From NCBI RefSeq assembly GCF_014196505.1, contig NZ_JACIDW010000022.1, positions 1 through 56,067 of the forward strand: a DNA stretch of 56,067 bases, read 5' to 3'. Positions 24,802 through 32,480 of the stretch are shown in pieces (within the stretch, counting starts at the first letter, position 1; each line of letters starts with the position of its first letter). Origin of the DNA: Rhizobium metallidurans (GTDB lineage Bacteria > Pseudomonadota > Alphaproteobacteria > Rhizobiales > Rhizobiaceae). The translations under genes were made by a program, and so were the position numbers. The notes beneath the pieces were generated by a model. The model saw only the letters and a list, made by a program, of their open reading frames with translations. It was not told the DNA's origin and ran no database searches.

Positions 24802-26427
24802 ATGTCCGCGAAAGACCGTTACGACTACATCATCATCGGCGGCGGAAGCTCCGCCTGCGTGGTCGCGGCCAAATTGGTGCGTGAGGGGAAGGCGAAGGTT
24901 CTCATGCTTGAACGGGGGCCGGCGAAGGCGAACCCGATCATGCATTTCCCCGCCGGCTATATGAAGTTCCTCGCCAAGGACACGTACCTTGCGATGCACC
25001 AGACGAAGCCGCAGTCGCAGCTCGACGGGCGTGGCCCGATCGTGCCGCAGGGCAAGGTTCTGGGCGGCGGCAGCACGGTCAATGCCATGGTCTACATGCG
25101 CGGCCAGGCGGCGGACTTCGATCTGTGGAACGAGCTTTCGACGCCGGAAGGATCGAATGACGACGCGTGGTCCTACCGGGACCTTTTGCCCTACTTCAAG
25201 GCGCAGGAGGACAACGATCATCTCGCCGGCGAGTTTCACGGAGTCGGCGGTCCGCTGAAGATCTCCCATCTCGGCCATACCAGCCCGATGACGCGGACCT
25301 ATGTGAAGACGCTGCAGGGCATGGGCATCCCCTACAATCCGGATTTCAACGGCGCCCAGCAGTTCGGCGTCGGCTTCATGCAGCACACGATCGACTGGAC
25401 GACGCGCAAGCGTTCGAGCGCCGTGGATGCCTTCCTGGCGCCCGTGATGAACGATCCGCTGCTGACGATCGAGACCGGAGCCACCGTCACTTCGCTCGAT
25501 ATGGACGGCGACCGTGTCACCGGCGTGCGCTACATGCAGAACGGCACGCCAAAGCGCGCCGAGGCCGGCAGCGAGGTCATCCTGGCGGCTGGCGCCTACC
25601 AGACGCCCAAGCTGATGATGCTCTCGGGCATCGGCCCCGAAGACGAGCTGAAGCGCCATGGTTTGAAGACGACGGTCGCGCTGTCAGGCGTCGGTAAGAA
25701 CCTGCAGGATCATTATGAGTGCCCGGTCGTCGCGACCACCAAGGGATCCTTCGGCTATTACGGGCAGGATCGCGGCTGGCCGATGATCAAGGCCGGGTTG
25801 CAATATCTGATGTTCAAGTCGGGCCCCGTGTCGACCACAGGTGTCGAGACCTGTGCCTTCTACGACCCTGACGGCAACAACGGGCGGCCGACCATCCAGA
25901 TGTTCTGCGTGCCGACAGTCTATCTCGATCGCGATGTGATGGGCACCGACCCGGGCGACGGGGTGACGATCAACTCGCTGCTGCTTCGTCCCAAGGCGCG
26001 CGGTTCCGTCACGCTGTCGTCGAGCGACCCGTTCGCCAACCCAATCGTCGATACGCAGATTTTCGCGCATCCGGACGATTTGCGTTTGACGATGGCAAGC
26101 TTCCGCTTTGCCCGCACGGTGCTCGATGCCTCGCCGATGAAGGAACTGATCGACAAGGAAATCTTTCCCGGCCCCGACGTCACCAGCGACGAAGCCATCG
26201 CCGCGCATTGCAAACGCACCGTCAAGACCGGTTACCACCCGGTTGGAACCTGCAAGATGGGTGCCGACGGCGACCCAGAAGCCGTGCTCGACACGCATCT
26301 GCGAGTCCGTGGAACGCGCGGCCTGCGCGTCGTCGATGCTTCCCTGATGCCTGCTATCGTTAGTGGAAACACCAACGCGGCCGTTCTCGCCGCTGCAGGT
26401 AAAGCCGTTGACCTCATTCTCAGCTAA
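24802..26427 (+). CDS. GMC-family FAD-dependent oxidoreductase
   Basis: A 541-residue flavoenzyme of the glucose-methanol-choline family. The N-terminal FAD fold reads DYIIIGGGSSACVVAAKL with LMLERGPAK as the ribose-binding acid. GKVLGGGSTVNAMVYMRG is the GMC signature 1, SEVILAAGAYQTPKLMMLSG is signature 2, and GYHPVGTCKMG holds the active-site His region near the C-terminus with NTNAAVLAAAGKAVDLI. It oxidises an alcohol group, in this context probably a sugar or sugar-derived alcohol. It has no signal peptide. It begins 24 bp after the epimerase gene. Exact substrate not deducible. Confidence 0.88.
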   Translation: MSAKDRYDYIIIGGGSSACVVAAKLVREGKAKVLMLERGPAKANPIMHFPAGYMKFLAKDTYLAMHQTKPQSQLDGRGPIVPQGKVLGGGSTVNAMVYMRGQAADFDLWNELSTPEGSNDDAWSYRDLLPYFKAQEDNDHLAGEFHGVGGPLKISHLGHTSPMTRTYVKTLQGMGIPYNPDFNGAQQFGVGFMQHTIDWTTRKRSSAVDAFLAPVMNDPLLTIETGATVTSLDMDGDRVTGVRYMQNGTPKRAEAGSEVILAAGAYQTPKLMMLSGIGPEDELKRHGLKTTVALSGVGKNLQDHYECPVVATTKGSFGYYGQDRGWPMIKAGLQYLMFKSGPVSTTGVETCAFYDPDGNNGRPTIQMFCVPTVYLDRDVMGTDPGDGVTINSLLLRPKARGSVTLSSSDPFANPIVDTQIFAHPDDLRLTMASFRFARTVLDASPMKELIDKEIFPGPDVTSDEAIAAHCKRTVKTGYHPVGTCKMGADGDPEAVLDTHLRVRGTRGLRVVDASLMPAIVSGNTNAAVLAAAGKAVDLILS

Positions 26428-26440
26428 CGCGAGTAAGACC

Positions 26441-27589
26441 ATGAAGATCACCAAGCTCACGACCTATATCGTCCCGCCGCGCTGGCTGTTTTTGAAGATC
26501 GAGACCGATGAGGGCATCGTCGGCTGGGGCGAGCCCGTCGTCGAAGGCCGGGCGCTCACCGTCCAGGCGGCGGTCCACGAGCTCGAGGACTATTTGATCG
26601 GCAAGGACCCGTTCCTGATCGAGGATCACTGGACGGTCATGTATCGCGGCGGCTTCTATCGCGGCGGCGCCGTCCACATGAGCGCGATCTCGGGCATCGA
26701 CCAGGCGCTTTGGGACATCAAGGGCAAGGCGCTCGGCCAGCCCATCCATTCGTTGCTGGGTGGGCAGGTGCGCGACAAGATCAAGGTCTACAGCTGGATA
26801 GGCGGCGACCGGCCAGCCGACGTCGCCCGCAATGCGAAGGACGTCGTCGCGCGCGGCTTCAAGGCGATCAAGCTCAACGGCTGCGAGGAAATGCAGATCG
26901 TCGATAGCAATGAGAAGATCGACAAGGCCGTCGCAACGATCGCGACGATCCGCGAGGCGATTGGGCCGAATGTCGGCATCGGCGTCGATTTCCATGGCCG
27001 CGTGCACAAGCCGATGGCCAAGGTGCTGGCCAAGGAGCTGGAGCCTTACAAGCTGATGTTCATCGAGGAGCCGGTCTTGTCCGAACACCGCGAAACGCTG
27101 AAGGAGATCGCAAATCACTGCTCGACGCCGATCGCGCTGGGCGAGCGCCTCTATTCGCGTTGGGACTTCAAGTCCGTGTTGTCCGATGGCTACGTGGATA
27201 TCATCCAGCCGGATCTGAGCCACGCCGGCGGCATCACCGAATGCCGCAAGATCGCGGCGATGGCGGAAGCCTATGACGTCGCCGTCGCGCCGCATTGCCC
27301 GCTCGGCCCCATCGCGCTCGCCGCCTGCCTGCAATTGGACGCCGTCAGCTACAATGCTTTCATCCAGGAGCAGAGCCTTGGCATCCATTACAACAAGAGC
27401 AATGACATTCTCGACTACATCTCCAACAAGGAGGTGTTCCACTATGCCGATGGCTTCGTCTCGATCCCGCAGGGGCCCGGCCTCGGCGTCGAGGTGGACG
27501 AGGCCTATGTGATAGAGCGTGCGAAAGAGGGCCATCGCTGGCGCAACCCGATCTGGCGTCACGAGGACGGCAGTTTCGCCGAGTGGTGA
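26441..27589 (+). CDS. dgoD: D-galactonate dehydratase
   Basis: A 382-residue enolase-superfamily enzyme, the same length as E. coli DgoD. It removes water from D-galactonate to give 2-keto-3-deoxygalactonate. The metal and catalytic residues are visible: DFHGR (Asp and His), FIEEP (Glu), LGERLYSRW (Glu) and VAPHCPLGPIALAA (His). The start MKITKLTTYIVPPRW is typical, at ATG 26441, 13 bp after the oxidoreductase stop. The longer open frame upstream overlaps that gene and is not used. This enzyme is the strongest clue that the operon handles galactose/galactonate; related aldonates such as L-arabinonate-like or D-fuconate acids remain possible. Confidence 0.9.
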   Translation: MKITKLTTYIVPPRWLFLKIETDEGIVGWGEPVVEGRALTVQAAVHELEDYLIGKDPFLIEDHWTVMYRGGFYRGGAVHMSAISGIDQALWDIKGKALGQPIHSLLGGQVRDKIKVYSWIGGDRPADVARNAKDVVARGFKAIKLNGCEEMQIVDSNEKIDKAVATIATIREAIGPNVGIGVDFHGRVHKPMAKVLAKELEPYKLMFIEEPVLSEHRETLKEIANHCSTPIALGERLYSRWDFKSVLSDGYVDIIQPDLSHAGGITECRKIAAMAEAYDVAVAPHCPLGPIALAACLQLDAVSYNAFIQEQSLGIHYNKSNDILDYISNKEVFHYADGFVSIPQGPGLGVEVDEAYVIERAKEGHRWRNPIWRHEDGSFAEW

Positions 27590-27599
27590 GGTATCAGTC

Positions 27600-28379
27600 A
27601 TGTCCAATCGTCTGCTCGACAAGCGTATCCTGATCACCGGCGCTGCCCAGGGCATCGGTCTGGCGATCGCAAAGGCCTTCGCGCGCGAAGGCGCCAGCCT
27701 GTTTCTCATCGATCGCGACGAGGCGTTGCTTCAGGAGGAAGCCGCGAAGCTGAAGGGCGAGGGCTATCGCGTCGGCGCCCGCTCAGCCGACATCACCGAT
27801 GCCAAGGCGATCGTCGCGGTCGTGGCCGAGGCGGAAACCGAGATCGGGCGCATCAACGCGCTGGTCAACAATGCCGGCGTCAACGTGTTTTCCGAGCCGC
27901 TGGAGACCAGCGACGAGGAATGGAACCGCTGCTTCGACATCAATCTCAAGGGCGCATGGAACTGCTCGAAGGCCGTTCTGCCCGGCCTGATCGATCAGGG
28001 TGGAGGCGTCATTCTCAACATCGCCTCGACCCACGCCTTCACGATTATCCCGCATACCTTCCCATATCCGCTCGCCAAGCACGCGCTGCTTGGCATGACC
28101 AAGTCGCTGGGGCTCGAATACGCGCCGAAGAACGTCCGCGTGAACGCGCTCGCCCCCGGCTATGTCGCGACGCAGAAGGTGATCGATTACTGGAACGGCT
28201 TTCCTGATCCTGAGGCGGCGAAGGCCGAGACGATGAAACTCCATCCCGGTGGACGCATCGCGACGCCGGAGGAGATCGCCATGGCGGCGGTGTTCATGAT
28301 TTCGGACGAATGCCCGTTCATGAACGCGACATGCCTGACGGTGGATGGCGGTTTGAGTGTCCAGCAGCATCCGGCCTGA
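27600..28379 (+). CDS. SDR dehydrogenase, probable galactose/aldose 1-dehydrogenase
   Basis: A 259-residue short-chain dehydrogenase. TGAAQGIGLAIAKAFAREGA is the cofactor-binding glycine motif, NNAGV the structural motif, and S..(x)..YPLAK the catalytic set. An Asp after the second strand (LIDRDE) favours NAD+ over NADP+. Rhizobial galactose dehydrogenases belong to this family, and with a mutarotase and galactonate dehydratase beside it the most economical role is oxidation of galactose to galactonolactone. It starts at ATG 27600, 10 bp after dgoD, and ends the operon. No lactonase, KDGal kinase or aldolase gene follows, so the route must be completed elsewhere. Confidence 0.82.
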   Translation: MSNRLLDKRILITGAAQGIGLAIAKAFAREGASLFLIDRDEALLQEEAAKLKGEGYRVGARSADITDAKAIVAVVAEAETEIGRINALVNNAGVNVFSEPLETSDEEWNRCFDINLKGAWNCSKAVLPGLIDQGGGVILNIASTHAFTIIPHTFPYPLAKHALLGMTKSLGLEYAPKNVRVNALAPGYVATQKVIDYWNGFPDPEAAKAETMKLHPGGRIATPEEIAMAAVFMISDECPFMNATCLTVDGGLSVQQHPA

Positions 28380-28859
28380 TGAAAACGCGTGACGCCGTGA
28401 ATGGAGTCGGCGCACAGATTGTCGGGAACTCGACAGGCCTGGCCTAAGGGCGAGGCCGTCTCGACAAACACTCTGCCACCCATCGGCTCGCCGCCGGAAC
28501 GATGGTCGATCTGGTAGTCGACAACCCGGCCAGAAGGCTCCGGCAACTGCTGGGCCACGCGACCCTTGCCGCCCTGCAGCCTGCCGTTAGCGAGGCTCGC
28601 ATGCGGGCTTTAGGTCGAGCTTGGCGTTCATTTCAACGCGAATAGGACTGCTTTCCATAAAAAGTATTTTGCCAGAATAGCAAGTTTTAGTTGTTTTTAC
28701 TGAACGATGATCGCCTTGGTGTGCCCCTTACTGTAGGTAGCCAAACCCGGATCGCCCATCGCCTTATTTTCCTTCTCACGCTACGTCCCGGTGCTTGATT
28801 CACGGCACAGCTCGAGCCTTGCGGCTATTCCAAGAAGGCAATCACCACAGGCTGGCTCG
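28380..28859. other. Intergenic region with no supported gene
   Basis: These 480 bp follow the sugar operon and precede the 3' end of a minus-strand gene. A plus-strand frame near 28500-28645 (MVDLVVDNPARRLRQLLGHA) has no recognisable relatives and no ribosome site. The part from 28640 to 28800 is AT-richer. I see no terminator, tRNA or IS end here. Confidence 0.4.
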
Positions 28860-29183
28860 CTATCTGGGCGGACTGTTCATTTCGATGTTGGGATCGTAGA
28901 CCTCGAGAGCGTCGCGGACGGCTTTGTTCTTGGCATAAAGCCGGAGCAGTCGCGCGAGTTCGGCGTCACTTCCGGCGCAGAGCTTTTGCAATTCGCGGTC
29001 TATTTCGGCCTGCCGTTCGGTGTCAGGAGATGCCTCCCCACGAAAATAATCGCAATCATTGCGCCGGTCGATATATGCGCTGACTTCCTTGGGTAGAGAT
29101 GCAGCAATTGCCAGGGACGGCACGACGAACAAGAGCATGGTCAGGAGCGATGCCGCAGTTCGTACTCTATCTCGGGTTTTCAT
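28860..29183 (-). CDS. Small secreted protein of unknown function
   Basis: A 107-residue protein with a clear signal peptide (SLLTMLLFVVPSLAIAA) and a short mature part. The block SAYIDRRNDCDYFRGE, followed by ERQAEIDRELQKLCAGSD and a final YDPNIE, looks like a family of small periplasmic proteins found in proteobacteria, whose two conserved cysteines could form a disulfide. The function is not known to me. The ATG at 29183 (MKTRDRV) is chosen because it gives a normal signal peptide; a further in-frame ATG lies 21 nt upstream. It is transcribed in the same direction as the M48 peptidase gene upstream, after a gap of about 150 bp. Confidence 0.65.
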   Translation of the reverse strand: MKTRDRVRTAASLLTMLLFVVPSLAIAASLPKEVSAYIDRRNDCDYFRGEASPDTERQAEIDRELQKLCAGSDAELARLLRLYAKNKAVRDALEVYDPNIEMNSPPR

Positions 29184-29336
29184 TCGATCAGTTCCCAGGC
29201 CCATTCGACTACCACGAGCGCAAGCGGGTCATAGTGTCCCGATATCGGCTCGGCTGCGGAAGCTGTCGCCGTGCACGACAGCGCGAGAAGCAGACATGGT
29301 GGAATACCATTCGCGGGTTTCTCAACAGCCTGTATA

Positions 29337-31484
29337 TCATGCGGCAATCCCGGAAAGCGCATTGCGCGCATGCGCGGCATTGACGTAACGGCCAATCAGA
29401 TCGGAAAACTCGGCAGCTTTCATCCCACGAATACCGAGCGCGTCGAGTTCGACAATTCGCTGCTTCCGCTTGATCTTGTTGTAGAAGGAAAACCGAGTGC
29501 GCTGCGGCAGGGGCAATCCATCACCAATCCACATCTGAAGGGCAAGCCGGTTCGCCGCATGGACCTGATAACCAACCACGGTTTCCCAACGCACCGGCTC
29601 CCTCAGCCACGGCGACTGAAGCGTGTCCGGTGTAAGCACCATGAGAGGTTTGCGAGCGCGGCGTCGGAACGAGATGAAGAATGCGGCACATAGCAGAATG
29701 CCGGCTCCAATACCGGCAGTGAGAATGGCCCTGTGGCTTTCCTGATTGGCAAACCCCGTTTCGACGGGGAAAAGGTAAGTGGAGGCCAAGAATGCACCGA
29801 ACAGCATCGCGATGACAACCATTGCCCAGGCCATGCCATTTGTGTTCTCGTAAAGCACAAGCTCCGTCTCGGTGACGCCAGCGGCTGTCGTCTCAAGTTC
29901 GCCGCGATGCTCGGCGCGGACGTTTTCGGCATTAACCTGGAACTCGGCTGAAAGATCACGGCAAAAACCGCTCCAGTCGGGTAGCGCGCGTTGACCGAAC
30001 GACGCCGTGATACCGTCGGGCCGGCGGGTAGCATGGCTGATGAGCGCATCATTGACCTCGACACCCAAAGCCCTGATACGCTGGATGGTCGGAGGATGGC
30101 TGTCGGTTGGATGCGGTTGACGCTCTTCGAGATGTTCGGTCGGATCAACAAAGCCTTGAGCGACGACCAGCTCGGAAGCAGCGTTGACGAGATCGGGCCC
30201 GAACTCGCCATCTCCCCTAAATGCCTGCTCCAGTATGAAGCCGACGGCAGCGTCCGCGATCTGACTTCGCACGAGCGCGGATGCCGCGGCATCCGGCCCG
30301 CTGACCATGCTGCCGATACGATCCGCTTCGAATTCTCGCAGACGGCTCCAATGCGCCACCGCCGTGTCGAAGCTGGACAGGGCGTGATGACCAAGGCGCA
30401 GGGCGGCATTCACGCCGAAATCACCGTTGATGTCGGCTTGATAAAGCGCACCCAGCGATCGCTGCATGCTGGAATAGATTGGCACGAAGCGTTGGGAGTA
30501 GCGCGTATCCTCTCCGGCGAAGTGGGCCAGTTCGTGACCGACAATTGCACTGATCTCCGCCGTGTCGAGAAGCTCCAGGAGCGGGGCCGGCATATGCAGC
30601 GTCCGGCCCTTGATCAGACGGTCGTCGGGGATCAGCCGGACCGGGCTTTCGGTCACGTAGAAACCACTGGTCATGCCCAGGATGATCGTGTCGGGAGGCG
30701 AGGTGTTCATGCGTGCCGCAATCTTGCCTACAAAACTCCACAGCGCCGGTGCCTGCTGTTCCGTCATCTCCCGAGCGCGCTCGACGATCGGCTCAGGCTC
30801 GACGAGCGCGAAGACGCGGCGCAGGCCCTGAACGGCCGTGACTGCGCAGTAGAGCGCAACGCCGGCAAGAATGATCCCTGCGACGGCAAGCTTGATTGCA
30901 TTGCTCGATATGTCGCCCCAGAACGGCAGGGTCATGGTCTCGAAGATCGTGGCGCCGACGCCGGAAAAGCCCAAGCCCAGCATCAGGGCAGCCATCATGA
31001 AAGGCAAAGCACGTCGCAGCCGCGCAAAGCTGCGAACCAGCTGATCGCGTGATTTACGTGCTCTCCGGCCTGCGATAACCGGAGCCAGCAGACCGAAAAA
31101 GCCACCGGCCAGGGCCAGAGCCCCGCCCGCTATCGTCAGATAGCCGAACGGCTGCCGGACTGCGGAGACCCACAAAAGCAGGTCGTTTTCGCCAGCAGCC
31201 TTTTCGAGCTCGGCGAGCGCCATCGATGCCGGATAGGATCGACCATTGTCGAAGCGAAGAAGTCGGTTCGGGGTCGCCGCGGCGATTGAGCGAACCTCGC
31301 CGAGCGATGTCGCCATGTCACGCGAGGCCGTCTCGATCTCGAGCTGTGTTCTGCCTGCGCGGTCAAGCTGCCATAGGCCAAGCCCGATCAGGGCCAGCGG
31401 CAACACGATCAGCCAAAAGATCAATATGACAGAGGCCGGAATTCTCGGTTTCGCCGCACCATTGGTCTTTTTAGAAGCAGCCAT
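29337..31484 (-). CDS. Membrane-bound M48-family zinc metallopeptidase
   Basis: A protein of about 715 residues. A membrane segment lies at about 18-40 (VILIFWLIVLPLALIGLGLW), two to three more cover roughly 110-220, and others lie around 575-640. The catalytic motif GHELAH (near residue 315) and a downstream REFEADRIG supply the three zinc ligands and the catalytic Glu of M48 (HtpX/Ste24-like) peptidases. The protein is about twice the length of HtpX because of an N-terminal sensor-like extracellular part and a C-terminal cytoplasmic domain after the last membrane pair. It may act in membrane-protein quality control. The second ATG (31484), with GGGGGGAAG before it, is preferred to the one at 31499. 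Confidence 0.82.
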   Translation of the reverse strand: MAASKKTNGAAKPRIPASVILIFWLIVLPLALIGLGLWQLDRAGRTQLEIETASRDMATSLGEVRSIAAATPNRLLRFDNGRSYPASMALAELEKAAGENDLLLWVSAVRQPFGYLTIAGGALALAGGFFGLLAPVIAGRRARKSRDQLVRSFARLRRALPFMMAALMLGLGFSGVGATIFETMTLPFWGDISSNAIKLAVAGIILAGVALYCAVTAVQGLRRVFALVEPEPIVERAREMTEQQAPALWSFVGKIAARMNTSPPDTIILGMTSGFYVTESPVRLIPDDRLIKGRTLHMPAPLLELLDTAEISAIVGHELAHFAGEDTRYSQRFVPIYSSMQRSLGALYQADINGDFGVNAALRLGHHALSSFDTAVAHWSRLREFEADRIGSMVSGPDAAASALVRSQIADAAVGFILEQAFRGDGEFGPDLVNAASELVVAQGFVDPTEHLEERQPHPTDSHPPTIQRIRALGVEVNDALISHATRRPDGITASFGQRALPDWSGFCRDLSAEFQVNAENVRAEHRGELETTAAGVTETELVLYENTNGMAWAMVVIAMLFGAFLASTYLFPVETGFANQESHRAILTAGIGAGILLCAAFFISFRRRARKPLMVLTPDTLQSPWLREPVRWETVVGYQVHAANRLALQMWIGDGLPLPQRTRFSFYNKIKRKQRIVELDALGIRGMKAAEFSDLIGRYVNAAHARNALSGIAA

Positions 31485-31896
31485 CTTCCCCCCACGCATG
31501 CAGCCGACGTCACGACATGATGATAACTATGCGCATGGCGCCATCAGGCAAGGATGCAAATTATCCTGCTTGCGTGACGGGCTGCACACCGGATGATCTG
31601 CATTGCACAAAAATTTAGGAGCGCTGCGGTAAAAAGTGCATCATGCCGCACACAGCTGATGCACATGGCGGCTTCCTCGCAGCAGTTGTTCCCCTCGAAA
31701 GGAGAAATTGAAGAGTGAAGGAGGAGAGAGGCGTGCCGCATCGCCACCGACCGCATCAAGGGAGGCTTCGCCCGGCTGAAGCCGGCCCTTGACACGGCCG
31801 GTCGGGATGCCGGCGGCCCGGAAGGTGTCATGAGGGACTGAATAGACGGTGATGGAGTGGCCACGCCCAAGTCCCCAAACCCTGAAGGAGCCAAAG
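31485..31896. other. Divergent gap before the DUF1419 gene
   Basis: No gene is supported in these roughly 410 bp between the M48 gene (minus) and the DUF1419 gene (plus). A purine-rich stretch (AAGGAGGAGAGAGG, near 31717) resembles a ribosome site but opens no sensible frame. TTGACA at 31789 is a possible -35 box without a good -10. GC-rich partial inverted repeats (GGCCGG) surround it. Confidence 0.35.
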
Positions 31897-32367
31897 ATGA
31901 ACACGCCTGCCCTTATCCGAAAGATCTTCGAAGGAGTCGCAACGCGCTCGCAAATGTTCCGGCTGTTTGATCGGCATAACCAGCGCCCCAACCGATGGGA
32001 GACTGATGCTGCTCCTCTCTACAGCGGAGAATGGTTCGAGATTGACGAGGCGCACTACGATTATATGCTCGATATCCTGCCGCCATTGTGGATGCGCGGA
32101 CCGATCTTCGCGCTGCGCGAATTTCTGACCGGCTCGGTCACAAGCATCTTCTTCGCGCTGCGGATCGACGGGAAAGTCAGGTTCTTCCACGGCTATTGTG
32201 ACCTCTCCAATCACAATTCAGTCGAGGAAATGCGAGCGGTGATCTTCAAGCGCGAAACACAGCCGGTGCGCGCCATGACCCGGGACGAGCGCCTCGAGCA
32301 TATCTGGAGCAGCACCGCCGACGCCTATCGCGGCTATGAACAGTTTCGAATATCTGCTTTCCGGTGA
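31897..32367 (+). CDS. DUF1419 family protein, C-terminally truncated
   Basis: A 156-residue protein with blocks I recognise from the DUF1419 family common on rhizobial plasmids: MFRLFDRHNQRPNRW, YSGEWFEIDEAHYDYM, ILPPLWMRG, FALREFLTGSVTSIFFALRI and RDERLEHIWSSTADAYRGY. The function is unknown. Normal members continue for some 40-50 residues after YRGY; here the frame changes to EQFRISAFR and stops. That new tail is the out-of-frame start of a peptide-permease fragment, so the gene was cut by recombination at about 32336. The ATG at 31897 has a good ribosome site (GAAGGAG). Confidence 0.75.
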   Translation: MNTPALIRKIFEGVATRSQMFRLFDRHNQRPNRWETDAAPLYSGEWFEIDEAHYDYMLDILPPLWMRGPIFALREFLTGSVTSIFFALRIDGKVRFFHGYCDLSNHNSVEEMRAVIFKRETQPVRAMTRDERLEHIWSSTADAYRGYEQFRISAFR

Positions 32368-32476
32368 TTACTGGATCAGCTTCTTCCCGGGCATCGCCCT
32401 TCTGTTGCTCATCGTTGCGATAAACCTGATCGGCGACAGCCTGCGCGACATCCTCAATCCGCGTCGTGAGGGCTAA
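32336..32476 (+). pseudogene. C-terminal remnant of a peptide ABC permease (DppC/OppC type)
   Basis: A 46-codon frame, opening by chance with ATG, reads FEYLLSGDYWISFFPGIALL then IVAINLIGDSLRDILNPRRE before TAA. This is the last membrane segment and C-terminal tail typical of DppC-like permeases ('[27 protein letters not shown]'). The rest of the permease, its partner permease and the binding protein are missing. The stop lies 4 bp before the ATPase start, the normal spacing in a peptide-transport operon, so the fragment shows which operon the ATPase came from. Confidence 0.8.
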
Positions 32477-32480
32477 GATC

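Noticed and set aside
23851..25659. A 602-codon minus-strand open frame
   Set aside because: Antisense shadow of the epimerase and GMC oxidoreductase genes, which have clear motifs in their own frames.
28500..28645. Short plus-strand frame MVDLVVDNPARRLRQLLGHA...
   Set aside because: No ribosome site, no known relatives and no neighbours that would give it a role; left as intergenic.
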